In this document: in pieces, positions 15,242-23,158 of the stretch | Position numbering within the stretch: position 1 is the stretch's first letter | How the letters are laid out: each line of letters starts with the position of its first letter | The notes under the pieces: generated by a model | Told to the model about the DNA's origin: nothing | Database searches by the model: none | What the model saw: only the letters and a program-made list of their open reading frames with translations | Position numbers and translations under genes: made by a program | Assembly: GCF_020037025.1 (NCBI RefSeq) | Contig: NZ_JAIQLH010000089.1 | Coordinates: 1 to 55,592 of the forward strand | Length of the DNA: 55,592 nt | Source: Streptomyces huiliensis | GTDB lineage: Bacteria > Actinomycetota > Actinomycetes > Streptomycetales > Streptomycetaceae | Reading direction: 5' to 3'

Positions 15242-15277
15242 GAAGCCCTGGTGAGACGACCGCCTCACCAGGGCTTC
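15242..15277 (-). terminator. Terminator after mqnE
   Basis: GAAGCCCTGGTGAG (15242-15255) pairs perfectly over 14 bp with CTCACCAGGGCTTC (15264-15277). It lies 19 nt beyond the mqnE stop and before the GNAT start. Confidence 0.88.
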
Positions 15278-15295
15278 CCAGGCAACCCGAAAGAT

Positions 15296-16459
15296 TCAGA
15301 CCCGCATCGGCTGCGGCGACTCCCGCCGGCCCGCGTCCGGACCGTCGTACTCCCGGATGACCTCGTACCGTGTGTTCCGCTCCGCCGGGCGGAAGCCCGC
15401 GTCGCGGATCAGCTCCAGCAGGTCGTCGCGGGTCAGCTTGCTCGGCGTGCCGTAGTTGTCCGCGTCGTGCGTGATCTTGTACTCGACGACCGAGCCGTCC
15501 ATGTCGTCGGCGCCGTGCTGGAGGGCGAGTTGCGCGGTCTGGAGGCCGTGCATCACCCAGAAGACCTTGACGTGCGGGACGTTGTCGAAGAGCAGCCGGG
15601 AGACCGCGAACGTCTTCAGCGCCTCGGCGCCGGTGGCCATGGAGGTCCGCGCCTGGAGCCGGTTGCGGATCTTGCCGTCTTTCATGTCCACGAAGTCGTG
15701 CTGGTAGCGCAGCGGGATGAAGACCTGGAAACCGCCGGTCTCGTCCTGGAGCTCGCGCAGCCGCAGCACGTGGTCCACGCGGTGGCGCGGCTCCTCGATG
15801 TGCCCGTAGAGCATCGTGCTCGGGCCCTTGAGGCCCTTCTCGTGCGCGAGCCGGTGGATGCGCGACCAGTCCTCCCAGTGGGTCTCGTGGTCGACGATGT
15901 GCTGCCGGACCTCCCAGTCGAAGATCTCCGCGCCGCCGCCGGTCAGCGACTCCAGACCGGCGTCGATCAGCTCGTCGAGGATCTCGGAGGCCGGCATGCC
16001 GGAGATCTTCTCGAAGTGGTGGATCTCGGTGGCGGTGAACGCCTTCAGGGAGACCTGCGGCAGCGCCTCCTTGAGCGCCTTCAGCGACCGCGGGTAGTAC
16101 CGCCACGGGAGGGTGGGGTGCAGGCCGTTGACGATGTGCAGCTCGGTGAGGTGGTCGTTCTCCATCGCCTTGGCGAGGCGGACGGCCTCCTCGATGCGCA
16201 TGGTGTACGCGTCCTTCTCGCCCGGCTTGCGCTGGAACGAGCAGTACGCACACGAGGCCGTGCACACGTTCGTCATGTTGAGGTGGCGGTTGACGTTGAA
16301 GAGGACCGTGTCGCCGTTCTTCCGCGTCCGCACCTCGTGGGCCAGACCGCCGAGCCAGGCGAGGTCGTCGGACTCGTAGAGGGCGATGCCGTCCTCGCGG
16401 GTCAGCCGCTCACCGGCGCGCACCTTCTGCTCCAGCTCGCGCTTGAGTCCCGCGTCCAT
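15296..16459 (-). CDS. mqnE: Aminofutalosine synthase MqnE (radical SAM)
   Basis: A 387-aa radical SAM enzyme. Its [4Fe-4S] cluster ligands are C66, C70 and C73 in CTASCAYC. The flanking NVNRHLNMTNVC and YGHIEEPRHRVDHVLRLRELQDETGGFQVFIPLRYQ blocks are typical of MqnE rather than MqnC. It joins 3-enolpyruvylbenzoate (the MqnA product) to the SAM-derived 5'-deoxyadenosyl radical to give aminofutalosine. Length fits the family exactly. The ATG at 16459 starts MDAGLKRELE. It lies 116 bp downstream of the Lrp gene on the same strand and ends at a strong terminator. Cytosolic. Confidence 0.95.
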   Translation of the reverse strand: MDAGLKRELEQKVRAGERLTREDGIALYESDDLAWLGGLAHEVRTRKNGDTVLFNVNRHLNMTNVCTASCAYCSFQRKPGEKDAYTMRIEEAVRLAKAMENDHLTELHIVNGLHPTLPWRYYPRSLKALKEALPQVSLKAFTATEIHHFEKISGMPASEILDELIDAGLESLTGGGAEIFDWEVRQHIVDHETHWEDWSRIHRLAHEKGLKGPSTMLYGHIEEPRHRVDHVLRLRELQDETGGFQVFIPLRYQHDFVDMKDGKIRNRLQARTSMATGAEALKTFAVSRLLFDNVPHVKVFWVMHGLQTAQLALQHGADDMDGSVVEYKITHDADNYGTPSKLTRDDLLELIRDAGFRPAERNTRYEVIREYDGPDAGRRESPQPMRV

Positions 16460-16575
16460 GCGATCGCCTCTCTGGTATGTCCGGAGTACGTCCGGTTTCC
16501 TCCGCCTGGCCCGGTCGAGCCTACTCCCCCGGGCGGGCGCGCCTTCAGACGCCCTCGTCCCCGTTCCGCGACCCG

Positions 16576-17031
16576 TCAGATGTCCTCGGGCAGCTCGCCC
16601 ACCCGGTTCTCCCACTTGGTGGAGAGCACGATCGTGGTGCGGGTGCGGCTCACGCCCTTGGTCCCGGACAGCCGGCGGATGGTGCGCTCCAGGCCGTCCA
16701 CGTCGCCGACGCGCACCTTGAGCATGTACGAGTCGTCGCCGGCGATGAACCAGCAGTCCTCGATCTCCTCCAGGTCGCGCAGCCGCTGCGCCACGTCCTC
16801 GTGGTCGGCGGCGTCGGAGAGCTGGATGCCGATCAGGGCCGTGACGCCCAGGCCCAGCGACGCGGCGTTGACGGTCGCGCGGTAGCCGGTGATCACGCCG
16901 GCCGCCTCCAGACGGTTGATCCGGTCCGTGACGCTCGGGCCGGACAGTCCGACGAGCCGGCCCAGTTCCGCGTACGAGGCCCGCCCGTTCTCCCGGAGGG
17001 CCTGGATGAGCTGCCTGTCCACCGCGTCCAT
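16576..17031 (-). CDS. Lrp/AsnC family transcriptional regulator
   Basis: A 151-aa Lrp/AsnC regulator. Residues ~1-55 form the winged helix-turn-helix (MDAVDRQLIQALRENGRASYAELG then GLSGPSVTDRINRLEAAGVI) and ~65-145 the RAM effector-binding domain. The family forms octamers that respond to amino acids. The ATG at 17031 has GAAAGG upstream. It is placed between the menaquinone genes mqnE and ubiX-like, and shares an AT-rich 129-bp gap with a divergent 47-aa gene. An inverted CTTTCAAT/ATTGAAGG pair there may be its own operator. Ligand and regulon cannot be read from the sequence. Confidence 0.9.
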   Translation of the reverse strand: MDAVDRQLIQALRENGRASYAELGRLVGLSGPSVTDRINRLEAAGVITGYRATVNAASLGLGVTALIGIQLSDAADHEDVAQRLRDLEEIEDCWFIAGDDSYMLKVRVGDVDGLERTIRRLSGTKGVSRTRTTIVLSTKWENRVGELPEDI

Positions 17032-17040
17032 GGCTGGAAC

Positions 17041-17095
17041 CTTTCAATAATCAGCGAACTTGCCGTCTTGCATGTAGAATCTAAGGCATTGAAGG
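17041..17095. promoter_or_regulatory. AT-rich divergent promoter region with spaced inverted repeat
   Basis: CTTTCAAT (17041-17048) and ATTGAAGG (17088-17095) are inverted with 7 of 8 positions matching and centres 47 bp apart, and a TAGAAT box lies between them. This is a likely promoter region for the Lrp gene and the divergent small gene, with possible Lrp autoregulation (inference). Confidence 0.35.
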
Positions 17096-17160
17096 GCTGA
17101 CGCCCCGAAAATCTTTCACCGAACGCTCACGGCACCAACGATCCTTCAGGAGTGAACCCC

Positions 17161-17304
17161 GTGTACACGATCGAGATGGCCTACGCCCGCATGCGCGAGC
17201 TGCAGGACCTGGCCAACCGCTCGCGTGCCCACCAGTCCGTCACCGCCGCCCGCCGCGCCGAGGCCGCAGGGGCCCGCGCCGCGCGCGCCACGAAGAAGCG
17301 CTAA
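17161..17304 (+). CDS. Small conserved basic protein, 47 aa
   Basis: GTG at 17161, preceded by AGGAG at 8-nt spacing, opens a 47-codon frame: VYTIEMAYARMRELQDLANR, then SRAHQSVTAARR and an Ala/Arg tail ending TKKR. The first half looks like an amphipathic helix and the second is strongly basic, so it may bind nucleic acid or a partner protein (inference). I recall near-identical small ORFs at this position in other Streptomyces, but no function. Its TAA (17302-17304) overlaps the stop of the convergent ubiX-like gene, TAG as CTA at 17301-17303, on the other strand. The gene is too short for most ORF callers. Confidence 0.65.
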   Translation: MYTIEMAYARMRELQDLANRSRAHQSVTAARRAEAAGARAARATKKR

Positions 17305-18005
17305 CTCCCCTCCGGGGCGCGGCCTCCGCCGAGCTCTCCCTTCCACCGGCGGTAGTACCGGTGCGGCACGTCCGCCGCGTCCAGTACCCGCCCGGCGACG
17401 AAGTCCACGAGATCCTGGATGTGCGTCGCCCCCGCGTAGAACGCCGGAGAGGCGGGCAGCACGATCGCGCCCGCCTCGTCGAGCGCCACCAGCTGCCGCA
17501 GCGTCTGACCGCTCAGCGGCGTCTCCCGCACCGCGACCACCAGCGGCCGTCGCTCCTTGAGCGTCACGCTCGCGACGCGCTGCAGCAGGTCCTTGGACAG
17601 CCCCAGCGCCACACCCGCCACACAGGCCGTGCTCGCCGGGACGATCAGCATCCCCTTCACCGGGTACGAGCCCGACGACGGCCCCGCGGCCAGGTCGCCG
17701 GCGGCCCAGTGGCGCACCCGCGCCAGGTCCTCGTCGCCCACCTCGAAGGTCCCCGACTTCCCGTCGGCTCCCAGCGACAGCCACTGCCGCAGGTCGTCGC
17801 GCCAGTGCGCGTCCCGGAACGAGATCCCGGTCTCGTCCAGCAGCGTCAGCCGCGAGGCGCGGCTGACCACCAGGTCCACGTCCTCCCCCGCGGCCAGCAG
17901 CCCGCGCACCACGGCCGCCGCGTACGGCGTCCCGGACGCACCGGAAACCCCGACCACCCAGGGCCGGCGCTCGGATCGTTGCGTTGCGTGTTCGTACGGC
18001 TCCAC
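17301..18005 (-). CDS. UbiX family flavin prenyltransferase (menaquinone cluster)
   Basis: A 234-aa UbiX/Pad1-like protein. UbiX proteins attach dimethylallyl phosphate to FMN and supply prenylated FMN to UbiD decarboxylases. VVGVSGASGTPYAAAVVRGL is the FMN-binding N-terminal strand-loop, GMLIVPASTACVAGVALGLSKDLLQR and KERRPLVVAVRETPLS are family blocks, and the Tyr/Arg-rich end (RYYRRWKG) is also typical. The UbiD homologue lies 1.5 kb upstream on the same strand, so this is the expected partner (MqnM in the Streptomyces nomenclature I recall). It is separated from mqnP by a Uma2 gene. Its stop overlaps that of the convergent 47-aa gene. Confidence 0.9.
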   Translation of the reverse strand: MEPYEHATQRSERRPWVVGVSGASGTPYAAAVVRGLLAAGEDVDLVVSRASRLTLLDETGISFRDAHWRDDLRQWLSLGADGKSGTFEVGDEDLARVRHWAAGDLAAGPSSGSYPVKGMLIVPASTACVAGVALGLSKDLLQRVASVTLKERRPLVVAVRETPLSGQTLRQLVALDEAGAIVLPASPAFYAGATHIQDLVDFVAGRVLDAADVPHRYYRRWKGELGGGRAPEGS

Positions 18006-18053
18006 GCCCCCGAGCCTAGTCGGCCGGGGCGCGGGGGCTCCGTCGGGCGGGGG

Positions 18054-18614
18054 TCAGCCGCCGAGGTCCACCGGGAGCCCGGAGGTATCGAAGCTCAGGG
18101 GGCCGATGGACGACTCGACCGTGACCGTCTTGCCATAGGGAACGGTGTCCCGGCCGAGGTAGCCATCCGGGCCTGGGTTCCAGAGGGTGAGGCAGTGCCC
18201 CTGGTACGGGTCGAAGACGAGGTAATTGGCGATACCCGCCCTGGCGTAGGCGCGGTCCTTGACCCGGTAGTCGTTGCGGACGCTGGACGGAGAGACCACC
18301 TCGACGGCCAACTCGATCAGGTCCGCCGGGTAGGAGCCGAGGTTCCGCGTCTCCTCCGCCGCGGGGATGACCGCCAGGTCCGGGCAGAACTCGTCGTCCT
18401 CTGAGAACACAAAGGCCACGTCCTCGACGACGTCCCACTCCCCCGCCAGTTGGGACTCCAGCATGGGACCGAGACGACGCATGGTCTTGCCATGGATCGG
18501 CTTGACCGGACTCATCATGATGGCGCCCCCGACGATTTCACCCTTGTAGCCCTCAAGCTGGCTCTCCAGCTTGGTGAGCTTCGAGTGCAGGCGGTCGAGC
18601 TCCGAGATGGCCAC
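18054..18614 (-). CDS. Uma2 family protein (DUF820, PD-(D/E)XK-like fold)
   Basis: A 186-aa Uma2 family protein. The conserved DLAVIPA, ELAVEVVSPSSVRNDYRVKDRAYARAGIANYLVFDP segment carries the D...E-x-K-like constellation of restriction-endonuclease-fold proteins (PD-(D/E)XK). Streptomyces genomes hold dozens of these; biochemical function is unproven and nuclease activity is only inferred from the fold. GTG 18614 has GGGAG at 6-nt spacing. It interrupts the menaquinone genes between mqnP and the ubiX-like gene on the same strand, which suggests insertion into an older operon. A second, divergent Uma2 gene lies at 25.5 kb. Confidence 0.85.
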   Translation of the reverse strand: MAISELDRLHSKLTKLESQLEGYKGEIVGGAIMMSPVKPIHGKTMRRLGPMLESQLAGEWDVVEDVAFVFSEDDEFCPDLAVIPAAEETRNLGSYPADLIELAVEVVSPSSVRNDYRVKDRAYARAGIANYLVFDPYQGHCLTLWNPGPDGYLGRDTVPYGKTVTVESSIGPLSFDTSGLPVDLGG

Positions 18615-18656
18615 GACAGTCTCCCTTCCCTGCCCCGATAGTAGGAGGAACCGTAG

Positions 18657-19559
18657 CTACACCCCCAGCCCCCGCACCCCCAGATCCAGCAGCGCGCACA
18701 CGAACAGGGCAATCCCGATGAAGCCGTTGACCGTGAAGAAGGCGCGGTTCAGGCGGGAGAGGTCGTGCGGGCGGACGATCGAGTGCTCGTAGAGGAAGGC
18801 CGCGGCGACGATCAGCAGGCCGGTCCAGAAGAAGGCGCCCGCGTGGGTGGCGACCCCGTACCAGGCCAGCAGGGCGGTGGTGATCACGTGGCAGACGCGG
18901 GAGCCGTACAGCGCGGCCGGGATGCCGAAGCGGGCGGGGGTCGATTTCACGCCATGCGCGCGGTCGGCGGCGACGTCCTGGCAGGCGAAGATCAGGTCGA
19001 AACCGCCGATCCAGACGCCGACCGCGAGCCCCAGGATCACCGCGTCCCACGACCAGGAGCCGGTCACCGCCAGCCAGGCGCCGACCGGGCCCATGGCCTG
19101 CGCCAGGCCCAGGATCGCGTGCGGGAAGTCGGTGAACCGTTTCCCGTACGGGTAGACCACCATCGGGATGACCGCGATCGGGGCCAGCGCCAGGCACAGC
19201 ATGTTCAGCAGGCCCGCGGCGCCGAGGAAGACGACGACGGCCACCAGCGCGCCCGTCCACGCCGAGCGGACGGAGACCGCGCCGGTGACGAGCTCGCGGT
19301 TGGCGGTGCGCGGGTTCCGGGCGTCGATCTCGCGGTCGATGATCCGGTTGCAGGCCATCGCGAAGGTGCGCAGCCCGACCATCGCCACGGTGACCAGGAA
19401 GAGCTTCCACCAGTGGACGCGCCCGTCCTCCTGGAACATCGCCGTGAACGCGGCGATGTACGCGAAGGGCAGCGCGAACACCGAGTGCTCTATCAGCACC
19501 AGGCGCAGGAAGGCCCGCGTCCGCCCCGGCTGCGGGACGGCGGCGGCGGAGGCGCTCAC
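18657..19559 (-). CDS. mqnP: UbiA-type prenyltransferase MqnP (futalosine pathway)
   Basis: A 300-aa polytopic membrane prenyltransferase. The first Asp-rich motif appears as CNRIIDREIDARNPRT, and the second region DLIFACQDVAADRAHGVKS supplies further Asp residues for Mg-diphosphate binding; eight or nine hydrophobic segments follow the UbiA fold. In the futalosine route this enzyme prenylates the naphthoate-type precursor before decarboxylation by the UbiD/UbiX pair. The start is GTG 19559 inside a GTGA overlap with the stop of the UbiD-type gene (19556), so the two are translationally coupled. Location: cytoplasmic membrane. An exact symbol relies on pathway context. Confidence 0.9.
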   Translation of the reverse strand: MSASAAAVPQPGRTRAFLRLVLIEHSVFALPFAYIAAFTAMFQEDGRVHWWKLFLVTVAMVGLRTFAMACNRIIDREIDARNPRTANRELVTGAVSVRSAWTGALVAVVVFLGAAGLLNMLCLALAPIAVIPMVVYPYGKRFTDFPHAILGLAQAMGPVGAWLAVTGSWSWDAVILGLAVGVWIGGFDLIFACQDVAADRAHGVKSTPARFGIPAALYGSRVCHVITTALLAWYGVATHAGAFFWTGLLIVAAAFLYEHSIVRPHDLSRLNRAFFTVNGFIGIALFVCALLDLGVRGLGV

Positions 19560-21013
19560 AGCCCGTACTCCTTCCAGCGCTTCGTCACCCGGTCGGCGGT
19601 CTCGGGGTCCGACTCCACCATCGACGGCCAGCCGCCGTCCCGCGTGTAGCCCTCCTCGGGCCACTTCGCGGTGGCGTCGATGCCCGCCTTGCCGCCCCAG
19701 AACTGCTGGTACGACGCGTGGTCGAGGTGGTCGACCGGGCCCTCGACGACGGTGAGGTCGCGTGCGTAGTCGACGTTGCCGAACGCGCGCCAGGACACCT
19801 CGTGCAGGTCGTGGACGTCGCAGTCCTTGTCCACGACCACGATCAGCTTGGTCAGCGACATCATGTGCGCGCCCCAGACCGCGTGCATGACCTTCTGCGC
19901 GTGCTTCGGGTACTTCTTGTCGATCGAGACGATCGCGCAGTTGTGGAACCCGCCGGACTCCGGCAGGTGGTAGTCGACGATGTCCGGGATGATGATCTTG
20001 AGCAGGGGCAGGAAGAAACGCTCCGTCGCCCGCCCCAGCGGCCCGTCCTCCGTCGGCGGCCGGCCGACGACGATCGACTGGAGCAGCGGGCGCCGCCGCA
20101 TGGTGACGCAGTCGATGGTCAGCGCGGGGAACGGCTCCTGCGGCGTGTAGAAGCCGGTGTGGTCGCCGAACGGACCCTCCGGGAGCATCTTCCCGGGCTC
20201 CAGCCAGCCCTCCAGCACCACCTCGGCCGCGGCCGGCACCTGGAGCGGGACGGTCTTGCAGTCGACCATGTCGATCCGCTTGCCCTGCACGAAGCCGGCG
20301 AACAGGTACTCGTCGATGTCGGCCGGCAGCGGCGCGGTGGACGCGTACGTCACGGCGGGCGGGCAGCCGAAGGCGATGGCCACCGGCAGCCGCTCCCCGC
20401 GCCGGGCGGCGACCTGGTAGTGGTTCCGGCTGTCCTTGTGGATCTGCCAGTGCATCCCGATGGTGCGCTTGTCGTGGCGCTGGAGCCGGTAGAGGCCGAG
20501 GTTGCGGACGCCGGTCTCGGGGTCCTTGGTGTGGGTGAGCCCCAGGTTGAAGAAGGAGCCGCCGTCCTCGGGCCAGGTGAAGAGCGCCGGCAGCGCGTCG
20601 AGGTCGACGTCGTCCCCGGTGAGCACCACTTCCTGGACCGGCGCGTCCCCGGGCTTCACCTTGCGCGGCGGCACGTGCGCCATCGCGCCCAGCTTGCCGA
20701 ACGCCTCCCGGATCCCGACGAAGCCCTGCGGAAGCTCGGGCTTGAGCAGCCCGCCGATCTTCTCGCCGATCTCGTCGTAGGACTTCAGGCCGAGCGACTT
20801 GAACAGCCGCCGGTCCGTCCCGAAGACGTTCATCGCCAGCGGCATCGCCGAGCCCTTGACGTTCTCGAAGAGCAGCGCCGGGCCGCCGGCCTTGTTCACC
20901 CGGTCGACGATCTCGCCGACTTCCAGATGGGGGTCGACTTCGGCCTTGACGCGCTTGAGGTCGCCGTCGCGTTCGAGCGCTCTGAGGAACGAGCGGAGAT
21001 CGTCATAAGCCAT
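19556..21013 (-). CDS. mqnL: UbiD-type menaquinone decarboxylase MqnL
   Basis: A 485-aa UbiD family decarboxylase that needs prenylated FMN from the UbiX partner. Typical blocks are DPHLEVGEIVDRVNKAGGPALLFENVKGS near the N-terminus, GPFGDHTGFYTP in the middle, and ESGGFHNCAIVSIDKKYPKHAQKVMHAVWG near residue 360. In Streptomyces this class is assigned to removal of the carboxylate from the prenylated intermediate of the futalosine pathway. It starts at ATG 21013 and ends in a 4-nt overlap with mqnP, then comes the ubiX-like gene downstream, so three successive enzymes are grouped. Cytosolic. Confidence 0.9.
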   Translation of the reverse strand: MAYDDLRSFLRALERDGDLKRVKAEVDPHLEVGEIVDRVNKAGGPALLFENVKGSAMPLAMNVFGTDRRLFKSLGLKSYDEIGEKIGGLLKPELPQGFVGIREAFGKLGAMAHVPPRKVKPGDAPVQEVVLTGDDVDLDALPALFTWPEDGGSFFNLGLTHTKDPETGVRNLGLYRLQRHDKRTIGMHWQIHKDSRNHYQVAARRGERLPVAIAFGCPPAVTYASTAPLPADIDEYLFAGFVQGKRIDMVDCKTVPLQVPAAAEVVLEGWLEPGKMLPEGPFGDHTGFYTPQEPFPALTIDCVTMRRRPLLQSIVVGRPPTEDGPLGRATERFFLPLLKIIIPDIVDYHLPESGGFHNCAIVSIDKKYPKHAQKVMHAVWGAHMMSLTKLIVVVDKDCDVHDLHEVSWRAFGNVDYARDLTVVEGPVDHLDHASYQQFWGGKAGIDATAKWPEEGYTRDGGWPSMVESDPETADRVTKRWKEYGL

Positions 21014-21101
21014 GCGTTCCAGTATCGAGCACGGACTACCCTGGGCTTGTCACGGGGCCGCGGTACGGCCCCACCGCCACGTCCAGGGGGGCCTTCGGCC
21101 A

Positions 21102-21440
21102 ATGCTCAGGTATCTGCCGTTCCTGCTGGTCCTGGCGCTGTGGATCTACGCCTTCATCGACTGCCTGAACACGCCCGAGGAAGAGGTCCGCAAGCTGCCG
21201 AAGACCGCGTGGGTGATCATCATCCTGCTCTTCGGCGAGGTGCTCCTGGGGCCGATCGCATGGATCGCCGTGGGCCGGCCGCGCGCTTCGGCGGGCCCGG
21301 GCGGCGGCCGGCGCGGCGGCGCCGCCGGGTCCGGTGCGGGCGGCGGGGGCCGCTGGGTGGCGCCGGACGACAACCCCGAGTTCCTGCGCTCGCTGGACAA
21401 GGACCAGCGACCGCGCGGGGAGGGCGAGGACCGGGACTGA
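21102..21440 (+). CDS. PLDc_N domain small membrane protein
   Basis: A 112-aa protein with two hydrophobic segments (residues ~1-20, MLRYLPFLLVLALWIYAFI, and ~33-53, KTAWVIIILLFGEVLLGPIAWIAVG) matching the phospholipase D-nuclease N-terminal (PLDc_N) family of small membrane proteins. A Gly/Arg/Ala-rich linker and an acidic tail (PDDNPEFLRSLDKDQ) follow. Function is unknown; some relatives act with anti-sigma factors. ATG 21102 is preceded by a GGGGGG-rich stretch. It is divergent from mqnL across 88 bp and may share a promoter region. No catalytic HKD motif is present, so it is not a phospholipase. Confidence 0.8.
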   Translation: MLRYLPFLLVLALWIYAFIDCLNTPEEEVRKLPKTAWVIIILLFGEVLLGPIAWIAVGRPRASAGPGGGRRGGAAGSGAGGGGRWVAPDDNPEFLRSLDKDQRPRGEGEDRD

Positions 21441-21694
21441 GCGGGGGCACCGGCCCGGGACCGCGTGCGAGCCCACCCCGTTCGGCGGTCCGGGCGTCCG
21501 CCCATCGGCCCAGCCGCCGATCCCTCGATCGGGTAATACGATCTACATACCAAACCCCCGGCGCCCCTCAACTCCCCTTCCTTCACGGCCAATTGCCGAG
21601 CAATTCACCCGCACCCCCCTGCCTCCCACACTCCCGGCCCGGGAGAGTCGCAACGGCCACACTGTGGCCTGACCGCGACCCCAGGGAGGGTGCC

Positions 21695-23122
21695 ATGCCC
21701 GCGATGATGAGCAGACGAAGACTCCTCGGCTCCGCCGCGGCCGGAGCCGGCGCCGCCGCGCTCTCACTGCTGCCGCCCAGCGTCCAGCGCGCGGTGGCGG
21801 CCGGACCGCCGCGCCGCGCCTCGCTGGACGACGTCGAGCACGTGGTCATGCTGATGCAGGAGAACCGCTCCTTCGACCACTACTTCGGCACCCTCAAGGG
21901 CGTCCGCGGCTTCGCCGACCCCAAGGCCCTGCGGCTCTCAACCGGCCGCAGCGTCTTCCACCAGCCCGACCCCGAGAACCCCAAGGGCTACCTACTCCCC
22001 TTCCACCTCGACACGCACAAGAGCAGCGCCCAGGCCATCCCGTCCACCAGTCACGCCTGGTCCGTGCAGCACGAGGCGTGGAACGGCGGGAAGATGGACC
22101 ACTGGCTGCCCGCGCACCGCAAGGCGGACGGGAAGAACGGCCCGTACGTGATGGGCTACCACACCCGCGAGGACATCCCGTTCCAGTTCGCCCTCGCCGA
22201 GTCCTTCACCATCTGCGACAACTACTTCTGCTCGGTCTTCGGCCCCACCTGGCCCAACCGTCTCTACTGGATGACGGGCACCATCGACCCCGGCGGCACC
22301 AAGGGCGGCCCGGTCATCAGCAACAAGATGCCGTCCCCCTACCGCTGGACCACCTACGCCGAGCGCCTCCAGGCCGCCGGCGTCAGCTGGCGGGTCTACC
22401 AGCAGCAGGACAACTACGGCTGCAACATGCTGGAGTGGTTCCAGCGGTTCCGCGACGCGAAGCCCGGCGACCCGCTGTACGAGCGCGGGATGCGCCGGCA
22501 GTCCGAGGGGACGTTCGAGGACGACGCCCGCAACGACCGGCTGCCGACCGTCTCGTGGATCATCCCCACCGGCCCGCAGTCCGAGCACCCGCACTTCATG
22601 CCGGCCGCCGGCGCGGACTTCGTCGCGAAGAAGATCGAGGCCATCGCGGACAACCCCGACGTCTGGGCGAAGACCGTCTTCATCCTCAACTACGACGAGA
22701 ACGACGGCCTGTTCGACCACGTCCCGCCGCCGGTGCCGCCGAAGGGCACCAAGGACGAGTTCGTCCAGGGCCTGCCCATCGGCGGCGGCTTCCGCGTCCC
22801 CTGCCTGATCGTGTCGCCGTGGACGGTGGGCGGCTGGGCGGCGGGCGAGGCATTCGACCACACCTCGTCGCTGCGCTTCCTGGAGCGGCTGACGGGCGTC
22901 CGGGAGCCCAACATCAGCGCCTGGCGCCGCCGCACCTTCGGCGACCTGACCTCGGCGTTCGGCTTCGACACCCCCGCCTCACGGGCGCCGCGGCTGCCGC
23001 GTGACACGGCGAAGCGGCTGGAGGAGGCGGAGTGGGACGTCGCCCACCTGCCGAAGCCGGCCCTGCCGGGAGCGACGCAGCAGGTCCCGGTGCAGGAGAA
23101 GGGGACGCGGCCCCGCCGCTGA
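21695..23122 (+). CDS. Phosphocholine-type phospholipase C, Tat-exported
   Basis: A 475-aa phosphoesterase of the bacterial phospholipase C / acid phosphatase family. A twin-arginine signal is evident: MMSRRRLLGSAAAGAGAAAL, with cleavage around residue 35 after VAA. The catalytic start ENRSFDHYFGTLKGVRGF (residues ~56-73) is the family signature; NRLYWMTG, GNxHP-like SEHPHF and YDENDGLFDHVPPP supply metal ligands. It likely hydrolyses phospholipid head groups outside the cell. It is shorter than Pseudomonas PlcH because the C-terminal domain is missing, as in many Streptomyces enzymes. ATG 21695 has AGGGAGG upstream. A phosphate-controlled promoter would be expected, but no convincing PHO box was found. 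Confidence 0.9.
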   Translation: MPAMMSRRRLLGSAAAGAGAAALSLLPPSVQRAVAAGPPRRASLDDVEHVVMLMQENRSFDHYFGTLKGVRGFADPKALRLSTGRSVFHQPDPENPKGYLLPFHLDTHKSSAQAIPSTSHAWSVQHEAWNGGKMDHWLPAHRKADGKNGPYVMGYHTREDIPFQFALAESFTICDNYFCSVFGPTWPNRLYWMTGTIDPGGTKGGPVISNKMPSPYRWTTYAERLQAAGVSWRVYQQQDNYGCNMLEWFQRFRDAKPGDPLYERGMRRQSEGTFEDDARNDRLPTVSWIIPTGPQSEHPHFMPAAGADFVAKKIEAIADNPDVWAKTVFILNYDENDGLFDHVPPPVPPKGTKDEFVQGLPIGGGFRVPCLIVSPWTVGGWAAGEAFDHTSSLRFLERLTGVREPNISAWRRRTFGDLTSAFGFDTPASRAPRLPRDTAKRLEEAEWDVAHLPKPALPGATQQVPVQEKGTRPRR

Positions 23123-23128
23123 GCCCGC

Positions 23129-23158
23129 GCCGGGGCCTGCCGCACGTCAGGCCCCGGC
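23129..23158. terminator. Bidirectional terminator between phospholipase and oxidase genes
   Basis: GCCGGGGCCTG (23129-23139) pairs with CAGGCCCCGGC (23148-23158), an 11-bp perfect stem. It starts 7 bp after the phospholipase stop and overlaps the end of the convergent oxidase gene. Confidence 0.75.

Noticed and set aside
17146..17784. 212-codon minus-strand frame overlapping the ubiX-like gene
   Set aside because: Same-strand, wrong-frame shadow; Gly/Arg/Ala-rich with no family match.
19718..21694. Plus-strand frame upstream of phospholipase C
   Set aside because: It continues the phospholipase frame backwards across mqnL on the other strand; the Tat signal and ribosome site fix the true start at 21695.
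21540..21694. Possible PHO boxes upstream of phospholipase C
   Set aside because: Only scattered TTCACCC-like matches, with no 11-bp-spaced direct repeats.
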